From Cyanidiococcus yangmingshanensis (lineage: Eukaryota > Rhodophyta > Bangiophyceae > Cyanidiales > Cyanidiaceae): DNA of 64,000 nucleotides. Position numbers and translations under genes: made by a program. Of the stretch, positions 30,801 through 41,700 are shown piece by piece. The stretch's first letter is position 1; the number at the start of each line of letters is the position of its first letter. The notes under the pieces were generated by a model. The model was not told the DNA's origin, searched no databases, and saw only the letters and a program-made list of their open reading frames with translations. The DNA lies in NCBI GenBank assembly GCA_013995675.1, contig VWRR01000018.1, positions 332,501 to 396,500 of the forward strand. The letters are read 5' to 3'.

Positions 30801-31870
30801 CTCGGGTCTTGCCGTTACCACGTTTGGTCACGTCGCTTGTTGATCCGGTCTGGAGAGCAGTGGCAGCATGCTGGCACGCGGCGACGAATGAAGCAGCGCT
30901 GGGCCTCCATGTTCCGGGCGGCGACGTTGGCACCAGGCTCGATGAGGCGACCAGCAACGCTGTGGTCTGGTTAAAGGCGTGGCGCGCACTCATTCAGCGC
31001 AGCCAGGAGCTGGAGCTGACAAGGACGAATCGCACATCATCGTCGTCGCCACAAGCGCTGCCCTCGTGGTTTGTCTGTGTCTGGCAGAACGGTTTGGGGC
31101 TTTTCTTGCGAATGGTTGCTCGCGATCATAGTGAATTGCAAGTGCTTCTGGTACCTTGTGTACAGGAGGAACTTGCGTACGCCCTGGCCGATGCAGCTTG
31201 GTTACGCGTGCCCTACTGCTCGTGCCTGTCCAGCGGTGATAAAGAGCACCTGCGAAACGTGCTCTACGCGCTCATGGTGCATGCGCATTCGTCACTGGTC
31301 GTGCGCAGTGCTGCAGACACGATCTCGGGCCTCTGGGCCAGTGTGTGGCCGATCGAGCTTCGTAGCGACGCCAACGGCGAACTCGATGTCGCGCCAGCAG
31401 CCTCTCTTGTGGAGGTTCGGCCGCCCGACCGTGACCTCAGTCTCGCACCGGATGCATGGTTGGCGTTCATTGGCCCAGTTGTGCGGCGCCTCCTCATTGC
31501 CACGGAGGGATCAGCTGAGTACGAAGCACTTGTGACTGCGCTCTTTCAGCTGCTGAGAGGTACGCAATCCACGGACCAGATCCTCATGGAACAATTCGCT
31601 CAACTCCCATGGTCCGAAATTCGCGCAACCATCTCTGGTCCCTGGATTTGGAACGAGTCCGACCACCAGAGATGCGCTGGAACGGCGTCGGACCAGGCGG
31701 CACCCAGCTGTTGTCTCGCGGCGAGCCGAGCATTGTGTGCCGCTGCCGCCTCTGAACCCGCAGTCTCGTTCTATCGCGGTGTTCAGCGAACATCGTTCCG
31801 TCAAGTAGTGAGGTATTGGATCCGAGCCATTCGGATCCAGATGCTCTACAACGTCGCCATTGAATCCTAA
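27860..31870 (+). CDS. Large helical transport-receptor-like protein (exportin-4-like, tentative)
   Basis: About 1,300 residues of Leu/Trp/Ala-rich helices fit HEAT-repeat nuclear transport receptors. The spacing of features such as ETVWWQQLAETCLQL, RWCPVLVRGLGECLGW and YALMVHAHSSLVVRSAADT recalls exportin 4, but I cannot prove it by eye. The coding signal moves through frames. It starts with MASSSSLLSASVLEALD at 27860, then ARRHQLLLCLRRWARDALRR around 28020-28080. VETLKTTAIVLDERLLDWF then begins a frame open from 28081 to 29313, and the final frame runs from about 29250 to the stop at 31870 (FYHDRFFMERSRLLVERLL onward). Each change is in the sense of one extra base. The 28120-31870 part is secure as coding; the first 260 bp are less so. 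No acidic cargo or Ran-binding motif can be singled out. Confidence 0.55.
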
Positions 31871-32825
31871 ACGCGCTATCCCGGGCGTCGGATGTACATC
31901 AGGGTCACGAGATGCGCCTCGGTCGCACCAGCCACATACTCGTTCAGTGCCGTACCTCGAACGATATGCAGAACGGGATGATCATTGTTTGGTCCGCCCC
32001 AGTACGATACGAAGTTCGGTCGCGGTCGACTCGACGTGTTCAGCAACGGGCACCTGCCATGGAGCACACCACCAATTCGGATTGTACACCTCGACAGCGA
32101 CTCGTGCGGACAAGCTGGAGTCATCAGAGGAGCGCTAGTCATGTACTATGTCCAAGACAGCGGTGCTGCTCAGATTTTGGCCATGGTTTGCACCTAAATT
32201 CTTTGAAGAAAGCATCAGCACCAATAACCATAACCACAGAAACAACCATAAAACGTTGCGCGGGACGGATGCGTGCGTGTCCGCGCCGCTGTCGGCGAAC
32301 GTGAAACACGAGAACAACGGGCACCATGGCCTTTGAATGGCCCACCATCGCTGTGTGTTGGTATTTCGATCGCGAGCCTGTCATGCATGCACCCGTCACG
32401 AATCCGTAACCGAAAACACACGAAAACGGCACGCTACTGCACGCAGGTATACACGAAGATCTTCGTATCCCTGAATGCGGAATCGAACCAGAGGACATGG
32501 ATATCGAGTCTACGCTTGTTCATAGAATCATGGAGACATACCCGCTTACTTGAGGATCTTGGTATCCCTGAATGCGGAATCGAACCAGAGGACATGGATA
32601 TCGAGTCTACGCTTGTTCGTTGAATCATGGAGACATACCCGCTTACTTGAAGTTCTTCGTATGCGTAACGACTGCATGCATGCGTGCAGGTCCCATTTCG
32701 TGCATGTGGCGATGCGTGCGCGAATGCGTGTCGACGAAGCGCACGGGGCGGTTGGCGATCGTCGATGATTCTCGCCGCGCCTTGTCCCGTCTCGCAACAG
32801 GTGGAGGGTAGAACGAACGCACTCC
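31871..32825. other. Spacer with duplication before the ATS1 gene
   Basis: There is no supported gene in these 955 bp. The right part contains the 97-bp duplication listed next and a GCATGCATGCGTGCAGG run near 32680. Confidence 0.5.
32461..32670. repeat. 97-bp tandem duplication, two copies plus a partial third
   Basis: Copies are 32461-32557 and 32558-32654, and a third starts with CTTCGTATGCGTAACG at 32655. The unit begins CTTCGTATCCCTGAATGCGG and ends CCGCTTACTTGAAG or similar. A few substitutions separate the copies. Confidence 0.95.
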
Positions 32826-34181
32826 ATGTGGGTGACATGGACACCATTCTGGGCAACGTCTGCAGTAGCAGATGCAACGTGTGGAGGAGTTTGCTTTCAG
32901 TATAGGCGGCGATGGTCGACCGTGCAGTGTCGACGACGGCCGAGTCTGCTCGGGCTCAAGTTATCCGCTGATAGTAGTGTCTCTGGTGCAGGTGCGCTCG
33001 CTGAGCGAAGCACGGGTGGTGCTGGGTTCCGCTTCCCTATCGAGAAGCTCTGTACGACACCCAACTGTTGCAGCCGGGAGCTGTTTTCAGGGGCGCACCC
33101 TGGTATGGCGTTTGTTGAGCGACTGGAGCTCGTGCGTCAACGGTCGCTCCTCGATGCCAAGTCTGGCGAGTTGCTTCGTCAGTGGTACGACTCGTACGAG
33201 AGGGCGGCCACGGCGGCGGCTGCAGATGGAGCGCTGCTGCCATACGGATGCTGTTCTGCAGAGGCGAGGGACGTCTCTCACTGGTGCTCCCAGAACTTTT
33301 CGACGCTTTTCGATATTCTGATGTACGAGTACAAGCATCCTTTTCAGTTTGCTCCCTATCACAAGGCTGTGAACGGGCCGGAATTTAACTATACTGCTTT
33401 TGGGAACAGGTTTTCGCGGCCGTTGTGCAACTTGCGGCGGTCCTGCATGGACGCCGTCTCAGGGTCCGTCTTTGGCCGAATCCTGGAACAACTCTCCGCC
33501 GGCGACAACGTGTGCCTGCTGGGGAACCATCAGAGCGAGGCCGATCCGTTTGCAATCTACCACATGTTTCGACATTATTTTGGTGATGCTGGTGCGGAAC
33601 TTGCCGAGCGCATTCTCTATATGGCCGGGGATCGGGTTCGAGAAGATCCCCTGGCGGCGCCTTTCAGCGTGGGCCGGTCGATGCTCACGGTTTACTCCAA
33701 GAAACATATTCAGGACGAACCAGATCGGCGTTCTGAAAAGCAGGCGCACAATCGCAAGACTCTGCGCGAGATGGAGCGTCTGTTTGGAGCTGGCGGCCAG
33801 TGCGTCTGGTTCGCCCCAAGCGGAGGTCGCGACCGTCGAGCACCTAGTACTGGACGCGTCGAATGCGCGCCCTTTGATCCCGACGCCATTGAGCTCTTTC
33901 GGATGTCCGCGGAACGAGCAGGCCGTCCGTGCCACTACTACCCCATGGCGATTGGGACTTTTCACATGCTACCTCCACCAGATCGAGTCGAGAAGGAGAA
34001 AGGCGAAGAGCGCATCGTCAGTTACGCGCCCCTGTGGATGAGTGTGATGCCGGAGGTTGATCTTGACAGCGGCGTCGACTCGGCGCTGAGCAAAGCTGAG
34101 AAGCGTCAAGCCCGTGCGGAATGGCTCTATCGCCTTGTTGTGAGCAAATACAAAGGGATTGGTGCGTACGATGCCCAATAG
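32826..34181 (+). CDS. ATS1: Plastid glycerol-3-phosphate 1-O-acyltransferase (ATS1 type)
   Basis: This soluble stromal enzyme makes lysophosphatidic acid from glycerol 3-phosphate and acyl-ACP. The length of 451 residues suits precursor ATS1. After a transit region come the family blocks: FAPYHKAVNGPEFNYTAFG, the catalytic HX4D block LLGNHQSEADPFAIYHMF (about residue 233), YMAGDRVREDPLAAPFSVGR, LTVYSKKHIQDEPD, VWFAPSGGRDRRAP (about 328) and YYPMAIGTFHMLPPP with VEKEKGEERI. These agree block by block with plant ATS1. The ATG at 32826 opens the frame, and an ATG at 33103 is a possible internal start. The next plastid step, a PlsC-type acyltransferase, is encoded 11 kb to the right. Confidence 0.93.
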   Translation: MWVTWTPFWATSAVADATCGGVCFQYRRRWSTVQCRRRPSLLGLKLSADSSVSGAGALAERSTGGAGFRFPIEKLCTTPNCCSRELFSGAHPGMAFVERLELVRQRSLLDAKSGELLRQWYDSYERAATAAAADGALLPYGCCSAEARDVSHWCSQNFSTLFDILMYEYKHPFQFAPYHKAVNGPEFNYTAFGNRFSRPLCNLRRSCMDAVSGSVFGRILEQLSAGDNVCLLGNHQSEADPFAIYHMFRHYFGDAGAELAERILYMAGDRVREDPLAAPFSVGRSMLTVYSKKHIQDEPDRRSEKQAHNRKTLREMERLFGAGGQCVWFAPSGGRDRRAPSTGRVECAPFDPDAIELFRMSAERAGRPCHYYPMAIGTFHMLPPPDRVEKEKGEERIVSYAPLWMSVMPEVDLDSGVDSALSKAEKRQARAEWLYRLVVSKYKGIGAYDAQ

Positions 34182-35105
34182 TCAGGTCGATGGCTGTACT
34201 CGAGGCCGCGCCGTCTGGAGATCGTAACATGTGGCGTTGGCGCTCCCAGAGAAGATATCGATCGTTTGGTTTCCGGCGCTTGGATGCTTCGCGTGTTGGT
34301 CTACCTTTTCGTCCGCGCAAGGTGATGAAACAGCTTAGCCTGATCATTCCAAAATCATGCGGTCCAGGCAAGCAGCCTTCATCATCGTGCTGGGTGCGAT
34401 TGCCGTGCGGTCGGAGTGAGCCCAGCGTCCGGTCCCTCGTCTCACGCACGCGAAAGCGTCACAAATCGTTTCCATCGGCCAAGTGAAATGCACGGCCGGA
34501 TGGCCCTGGACATGGTCCCTGGCTCAGCGACTTCAGCGTGCCCCATGTGATTGAGGCGCGTTCATCATGCGAGACAAACCCACCCAAGTCGTGCGGCAGT
34601 AATATGCTCACTTTTTAAAGCCCAAAGGCTTCCATCATGCTGCCATAATTTCACCGACATCCAGCGGTGGTGGGGTTATGCGCCTGGGCCTCCATCGAGC
34701 ACGTCGGCCTCTTATCCATTGCAGCAACCGGTCTATATCGCAGCGCTCCAAAGAATGCATTTGCTAATCTGCCTCGCGCCCTCTCCTCTCACATCGGCCC
34801 AGATCGTGTTCATTCAGAGCAGCTTTCGTAGCAAAGTGCTGGTCTGTTGGAGAGGCGGGGACTCGGAGCGCGGCATTGCACTTGGTCGGACGGCGCCTGG
34901 TGGTCGCTCCTCTCCGACGCTGTCTGTTTCGTTTCTATGTCGGGATTTCCAGTCGTTGGGCATGGTCCGTAGATGCCTTGCGCGGTTGCAGACCAGAGTA
35001 CTCCTCGTGTACCCATCATGCCTATCCGGCAGTGGCAAGTCCAGAGCTCCACCGAGCCAGCGAACGTTGTGCGGGCGAGCGTATTTCCGTACCAACAGCC
35101 TCTAT
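34182..35105. other. 0.9-kb spacer right of ATS1
   Basis: Long open frames on the + strand (34551-35261) and on the opposite strand are Ser/Arg/Cys-rich and show no family features. No RNA or repeat was recognised. Confidence 0.45.
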
Positions 35106-35873
35106 CTAGGGATGCGGGGAGGATGTTGGTGCCTGCGCCTCGATACCAAAGTCAAGAGCCTGCATGGTTGGAAGCACGTCAGCGATAGACCACACTCGAG
35201 TAGTGTGCTCGGGATACAATGCCTGCCTGCGACGCCCCGAATACTGCTCGTCCATCTGTAGTGCCTGTAGCGTCTCGCTAAACGCTTCGTAGATCGCCCG
35301 TACAATCTGACTGTGCGCTTCTATTCGCGTCTGTAGCGCTGCGTCACTCCATCCCTGCTCTGCCATAAAACGAGCACCTTCAGCACTCAGTTCGGCCTCG
35401 TCCCGCTCCAGGCGAACATCGAAGCGCGTCCGCAGCAGCTCGGGTATTCGACTCGACGCTGACGCTGGCTCAAGCAGCCGCGAGTGGCCTTGTGGAAGCA
35501 GGCGTTGAACACTGGCCCATACAAGACCGTAAAGCTTGAGCACGAGTGCATAGTGAGTAACCAGGCTTTCAGAAACAAGCAGTTGCGACGTTCGTGCTTG
35601 CCCCTGGAGCAGACGTTGGCGCAGCGCAGCCAACTGTCGACAGCAGTCGAGTGCTTGGGCACGCACGGACTGCAAGTTCGCCACCAATCGTTCCTGTTCG
35701 GGCGTCGGCATCCAGGTCGTCAACACGAGTGGCAATACGAGTGTTTCGGGCGCCCAACCAAACTCGTTTCGATCGTCAACGAGCCCCGCAGCAGGCAGCT
35801 GCGCGATACCGACAAATTGCTCATGTGGATGAAGACGCCTCCTTTCAGGAGCGAGCTCCTTGAGCCAGCACAA
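35106..35873 (-). CDS. Unrecognised helical protein, 5' end unclear
   Basis: The frame encodes up to 255 residues rich in Leu, Ala, Gln and Arg, probably all-alpha with coiled-coil tendency: ERLVANLQSVRAQALDCCRQ, ALVLKLYGLVWASVQRLL and AHSQIVRAIYEAFSETLQAL. I do not recognise the family. No ATG begins the frame: it opens after a TAG at 35883-35885, and the first in-frame ATG (35714, MPTPEQERL) would remove 53 protein-like residues. A pyrimidine-rich tract ending in AG lies just upstream in the minus-strand sense (CTCTCCATTTTTCAG), so an upstream exon is possible. The C-terminus ends in a Ser/Pro tail. Confidence 0.45.
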   Translation of the reverse strand: MCWLKELAPERRRLHPHEQFVGIAQLPAAGLVDDRNEFGWAPETLVLPLVLTTWMPTPEQERLVANLQSVRAQALDCCRQLAALRQRLLQGQARTSQLLVSESLVTHYALVLKLYGLVWASVQRLLPQGHSRLLEPASASSRIPELLRTRFDVRLERDEAELSAEGARFMAEQGWSDAALQTRIEAHSQIVRAIYEAFSETLQALQMDEQYSGRRRQALYPEHTTRVWSIADVLPTMQALDFGIEAQAPTSSPHP

Positions 35874-37135
35874 AGATATGCCCTACCTGAAAAATGGAGA
35901 GATTTACAACCATATGTAGTCGGTAGCGGGAAATGTCGAGGCATGCGGCACACGACGTAGTTACCGTAGCGCTGCCTGTGCTGCCTCTCAGCGCATGATC
36001 CTCTATTTATCATAATTTTGCAGGTCAGGCTGGCGAGACTTGAGCACTTTTGGAAGCGCTTCATTCAGCATATAGCGTCTCCAGCAAACAGCAGGAGGAT
36101 CGGTCGGAGGTATCCAAGAATATGTGTCTAGACTCGGCCACCAGCAGCGGCATACTCGTCTAGTTCTGCGAGGCGGCCTATGAAAAATATCGCGTTCGGA
36201 TCGATCACAGAGACTTTTGAAACGAGCTACATGCAGAGCTGGGTGCATTCGAAAGTGCTTGGTTGCGACGTTGAGGTTTCTACTCCAAATGCTCGCTTGC
36301 TTGTTTGGAATGATGATGAGGAGGAGGACCAGGCCAGTGGGCATCTCATGAAATTGTAAGCCTCCTCTCTCCGGACCGCTGCGTGGCTGAAGACCGAACC
36401 GTTGTTGTCGGTCCTATGGTGTCGCTATTTCAGGCTGTGTTCGGGTCGGAGCCGAGATTATTCCTTCGCGTTCGCGACGATTCGCGAATATGAGCACTCA
36501 TGGTCACCAATGTGAGGGAGCGTCGCGTTCCGCGTGCCCTCCTCGGTACGCAATGCGACCCTTGAGTCAGTGCCCGCGTCCAGCCCAGGATATAGGTTCG
36601 CGGCGAAAACAGAACGCAAGCCTCTCATTGGATCAGCACGAAACGACGATATTCATCACCAGTCTGGGTTGCGTGTCGGTGTAACGCCAAGTCAAAGGGA
36701 ATGCGCTCCATGGAAACACCAAGTGTGCGTTTCGATGATGGCGCTAGCATCGCCTTTTATCTGCCATATCCGGTCATTGGATGATTGTGAACGAGTCACA
36801 CAGCGTAAGGCTTCGTCTTCGCAGAGCTGACCCTGAGCCTTGGAACGATGCGCTCGATACCGCTCGGTTACGAGCCCTTTGGCATCGAAATCGCTCTTTG
36901 AGCCCGATGAGTCGCTGGATCGCGAGCGTACCTTCCTCATGCATCTTAGTCTAATAAGCTGCCTCGTTTCAGCACTGTTACTTACCGCTCTGGCCATGCA
37001 ATCCTCGGAAATTCACCTCCGCTCGTATCCGCATCCCGTCGGTTGCACGACACCTGCTGAAAATGCTGTGAACCCTTCAGCGACCATAACGCACGCGATA
37101 GCCTCCGTGTTCCAACCATGTAAAGGTGCTATGCC
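35874..37135. other. 1.3-kb spacer with a possible small gene
   Basis: Apart from the small open frame at 36180-36359 listed next, nothing could be assigned. AT-richer patches occur near 36000 and 36650. Confidence 0.4.
36180..36359 (+). CDS. Possible small ORF or exon, 59 residues
   Basis: ATG to TAA gives MKNIAFGSITETFETSYMQS and a further 39 residues with an acidic patch (WNDDEEEDQASG). The composition is more protein-like than neighbouring frames. The stop overlaps a GTAAG that could be a splice donor at 36356, and a CTATTTCAG acceptor-like tract ends at 36433. Splicing there would replace the stop and add about 26 residues. No family is recognised. Weak evidence only. Confidence 0.25.
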   Translation: MKNIAFGSITETFETSYMQSWVHSKVLGCDVEVSTPNARLLVWNDDEEEDQASGHLMKL

Positions 37136-37726
37136 TCAGGCCAGTACACTCCAATCCAGCGTACCCTCCAGGATGGCTCGCATGCCCGGTGGAATGGTAT
37201 GCGGGTTCGTCAGTTCCGAGTACGTCCACGCCGAACTCAACACCGACAGGGTTAGCAGAAGCACCAACCAGAATCGCCAGTCTCGCGATAACACGCTCCA
37301 AGGAGGTACCTTTGCGCGGCTCTGGAGCCAAAACTGACGCACTTGCGCCGCCCGACGTCTCCAGACTGTTGGCGCTGGTCGTTCGCGTGGCAGCTGACTC
37401 CAGTCTATCTTCCCGTCGCGCACGAACGCTTTCCACTCCTGGTTCCAGTCGATCACGCTCTCCGGCACTTGGTGCTGCGGTTTCCTCGTTGGAGTGCGTT
37501 CGGGTCCCTCAGACTCGTTCTCGTCCAGGTCATCGTCCGACTCGTCCGGCTCTTGGTCCGGTTTGGAGGCCGTTCCCGTCAAGAGCCAACCACGAGAACG
37601 CGACTTTGGGCGGCTTCCCGCACGTCGCCAACCCAACCCAAGATTTTTATGACCCTGAACGCCGTTACAACGAAACCATCGCCGGCCAAACACCCGCCTC
37701 CTTACCACGCTGCTTTCACGTTTCAT
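37136..37726 (-). CDS. Predicted organelle-targeted single-pass membrane protein
   Basis: The product is 196 residues. The start MKRESSVVRRRVFGRRWFR and the next 45 residues are very basic, as in an organelle leader. An acidic disordered stretch follows (DESDDDLDENESEGPE), then a conserved-looking block SVIDWNQEWKAFVRDGKIDW. One strong membrane helix, RFWLVLLLTLSVLSSAWTY, comes next, and a short tail ends in LDWSVLA. The layout resembles small plastid membrane proteins of plants and algae, but I cannot name the family. The frame is open upstream to 37882, where residues are less leader-like. Confidence 0.55.
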   Translation of the reverse strand: MKRESSVVRRRVFGRRWFRCNGVQGHKNLGLGWRRAGSRPKSRSRGWLLTGTASKPDQEPDESDDDLDENESEGPERTPTRKPQHQVPESVIDWNQEWKAFVRDGKIDWSQLPRERPAPTVWRRRAAQVRQFWLQSRAKVPPWSVLSRDWRFWLVLLLTLSVLSSAWTYSELTNPHTIPPGMRAILEGTLDWSVLA

Positions 37727-38753
37727 CGATGCTGCAATAACCGTTGTGAACAACACTGAGGGAACGCTCCCGAACGCTAGACGACCTCGCGTTCGCACTG
37801 GTGTCCCACGTTGTGTGCACTCATCCGCATCTATTTGTGATAGATCATATTTACCCTGCTTGCTTCGCATCCATAAGTCCATTCAAGGTTTCCCCAGTAC
37901 ACTTCACCCAATACCTTGATCGGGTCCAGCTCGAATCGCTTCTTGGGTCGGCAGCGCCCATCGCGTTCACGTGTCTGGGCGTGGTCGACGCACTCCAACG
38001 CGAATCGATCTGCGGGTGCCGCGCTGCTGGCCAGGAGACCCCGCCTTGGTGCCCCACGATCGACTTGAGGACCTGCATACTCGCCATCAATGAGCAGTCG
38101 AAAACCAGTATTGGCTCTTGAGACAGGGGAATCACGTTCAGGCTCTTGATTCCATGATGATGCAGGACGTGTACCTGAACCTTGGTGCTTGTCGACCGAT
38201 ATCCCAGATAACGTGTTCGATAGGCGACGAGTCGCTTACCAGGTCGCCGTCTCTAGCGATGATCCTGCTGTCGTTCCGATGCAAAGGCCATGGTGCGTTT
38301 CAACCAGCACATAATCAGACATCGATGGCAATCAAGGACATGATGCCGTGCCCGATGGATCCGGTGATCTTATCATGGACATCATCAGCCATCCATGGAT
38401 ATTAGGGACATTGCGTCGAAACCGTTTCGCCGTGCCAGGAGACCGACGCGCTTCGGCGGCCCCTCGCGACCGGCATGGGGCCACACGACCCACCACAACC
38501 CGGGCACGGGTGCGCCACACGTGCGACCGTTCGTACGCGCGCTCCCTTTCCAGACCATTGGCTGGCTTTTGGTCCAGGTTGCTAGGGCAGGTACCTGGGC
38601 GTTATTCAGGTGGCGTTTCGTGCGCAGTCGTTATACGGAGTGTTAGGAAGCGTGGCCCGTTCTGTTTTTGGACGAGTTGTTCTGGCTAACTTGGACAAGC
38701 TTAGGTAAGCCACTGGCTTCAGCACGGCCATCGCAAGCAGTGGCTCGTGGCGA
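37727..38753. other. 1-kb spacer before the TBC gene
   Basis: Short open frames occur on both strands with no family resemblance. It contains the divergent promoters of the membrane-protein gene and the TBC gene. No repeats were recognised. Confidence 0.45.
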
Positions 38754-41700
38754 ATGCGGGCGTCCTCACGTCCGAGGCTTTGGTCGTCGCCGCTGGTGGC
38801 GCAAATAGTGACGCATGCGGAGCGCTATTGTCGACGCGAGACGACCGCTGATGGCGCGTTGAGCGAGTTCCGGCAGCTCATTTCATTGATTCAGAGGTTG
38901 ACGTCGGCGCTGCTCGAGGACGCTGATGGCACGCTCTGCACGCCTGCAGAAGCCATGTGGATAGCGTCGCTTCTGGCTGATGTGGTCCATTGTTGGCACG
39001 AACGAGAACGTGTCAACGAGGCTTGCGACCAGCGAACACCACGGGAGCTCTTTTGGGTCACCGCGGAAAAGTGGCGACATCGCTCGCACGATGAAGCCTT
39101 GGCCCTTCAAGAACTGCATCGGGATGCACTGACAGCTCGCACCATTCCGCGAAAGATTTCGCATGTGCCGACACAAGGGCCAAGTGCACTTGGGAGACTG
39201 GCGGAATCACTCGAGGCTGCTGAAAGAAGCGAGAGCGATATTGAACGCGACGTGGTGTGCCTCTGTGCCCAGCTCGTCCTTCGCGTGCCTGGTGGTACGC
39301 TTGCCGCGTGGTGTGCTGCAACAAATGAAACTGAAGGAGTTGGCGGACGGGCTGTTCTGCAGCTCTTTGCCCGGGTCATCCTGGCCGCTGCAGATGCCCG
39401 CATTCTACGTTACGTCTTGAGCAAGACTCGAGACTCGGATCCTAACCATCACCTGGTATCGACAAGAACAGCAACAGCGGCGTCAGCAGCGACATCGTGC
39501 ACGAGGATGCACTGTGGTTGTTCGCAAGGCACCGATACGAGCCATACACCGGACGAGCGGGTGAACGCCCGGGAGGCAGGACATACCCTTCCCGACGAAG
39601 CGTCCGAAGGCGAGTCATTCCTCGACGCTGATGTCGGTGACCTATGGCCGAGCGCGTCTAGGCCGCACGTCTTGACTGACCAGGAAATCATGGATGAATG
39701 GGCACAGATGCCGAGCACATCGTCCACGAACTGGTCGGATGTATCGACGTTATGGCGCACGACGCTAGGTGGCTCGAACTCATTGGAAGGGGCCACGTCC
39801 TCGCGCAGTGTAGCGCCAACTTTTCATCCTGGTGTGGCCGCCAATGCACGGCATAGTATTGCCCTGCCGATGGTCGGAATAGCGTCTGTCTCGGCGGATA
39901 CGATGCAGCAGGCCTGGCCAGAGCGACAAGCGAAACACAGCTCTCTCGTTGCCTCGTCGTTGCCGTTCGGACAATCACCATTAGCTGACCCATGCGCGAA
40001 CGAGCCAGCACTTTGCCTGCTACTGTTCTGGTGTCCCTACCACGCAGCAGCATATGCCCTGCTCTGTTTACTCCATAGCTGTGCCTCCGTCCGGCGCACA
40101 AGTGCCCAGACGGCAGCGTCTGCCGACCCGCTCTATCTGGCGTTTTCAACATCACTGGTTTTGCCTGCATTCGCCTTTTTGCTTCGTAATGACATTATTG
40201 ATCGGACGTCTCTGCGTATGCGCTTTCCACCGAGTGTCGTCGGAAAGGCCATTGACGTGATCCGTCTCACGAACGAGCCATGTTTCGCTTCTTTGCATCG
40301 CCTTTGGCAGCGAGCAGGCCTCAGCGCCTTCCTTGCAGTAGCGGCACGACGTTACAGCGAGTTGGGCGAGATTCCCCTGGCCATGCGAGCGACTGACGCT
40401 GCCTGCGTTTTGGCCGGAAAACAGGAGGATTGTTTCGGTTTTCTGGTGACGAATCGGCCGGAGCAGGATCGTTCAACGACAGAGGCGACGGTTCAGACTC
40501 CAGAACAGCGACCATCTGGTGGTCGGCGAGGGTCGTCTCTGCGGGCTACTCAGTCTGAACGCAGGGCGCCTTTGTCGACTCGACCGCGTCGCCCATCCTG
40601 GCGAAGTCGTCGTCGACTACGCTCGTCAGAGTCTATTGAGTGTGGCCTACAAGCCGATGCTGCGGTCGCATTGGAACCGAATGATGTCTCCGAATCAGCT
40701 GCAGGCGCTGCACCACGATGCAGCGAAGGAGTCTGCGAGGCCTTGGCAAGCGCCGCTGCCTCCTCCGAGACCGCTCTCGATGCTGCTCCAGGGGATGACA
40801 CTCAAGGGGCGACGTTGTCTCAACATCTGGCCACGGCCACGGTGACCAGCACAGACTCTTCTTCGTCTTGGTCCACATTGTGGTTACCATCATCGAATTC
40901 GAACGGGCTGGTTGATTCGTCGCCAAGTTCTCCTCGACGACATGATCTACAGGAGCGAAACCAACAGCAACAACAACAACAACAACAGCAGCAGCAGCAG
41001 CAGCAGAGAGCCCAGCTGCATGCTGGACCGCCCAAGTCAGGTACGTCGTCGAGTACGACACCGTCGGCATCGACTCCGACACCACGACAAGGCCCAGTGT
41101 CGGTTGCAGCATACTTGACCGGGTTGCTCTGCGGCTCTGTTCCAAAATGGAATGCCCGACACGAGGCCTTCGAAACTGCACCGGTCTGGTCTGAACTCTT
41201 ACGGGCCTGGCGCGACTTTAACGAAAGCGATGAGCAAGGAGGCCCACCGCCGGCTCTAGTTCGACGAACGCAACGAGTTGTGCGCCGTTTTGGGATTCCA
41301 GATCGTCTACGACGACATTTCTGGCCACTGTTTCTGCAGGTTGAGCGGAGACGCAACCAGGCACCACCGAACTGGTATCGACGACTGTTACGCCTGGCGA
41401 CACTGCCTCACGAGGGTGGCTCCTTGACATCTCGTGGTCTGCTGCCTGACCCAACAGAACAACTGGCTTCTGGGCACCCTGTGTTTTCAGCGAGTCCGAT
41501 CTCTCGAGAGACGCTCGAGATTATCGACCGTGATGTTACCAGGACGTTGTGTAATCATCGACTGTTCTGGCGTGGAGGTGCTGCTCTAGGGCTCAGTGCG
41601 CTACGAAACATTCTCCGCGCCTATGCCTGTCTGGATCCCAGTGTTGGCTACTGTCAGGGTATGTCGAGCATCGCTGGAGCGCTCTATATTTACGCTGGTG

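Noticed and set aside
37126-37740. 204-residue + strand frame opposite the small membrane protein gene
   Set aside because: The minus strand gives a leader, acidic linker and clean membrane helix; the + strand text has none of these.
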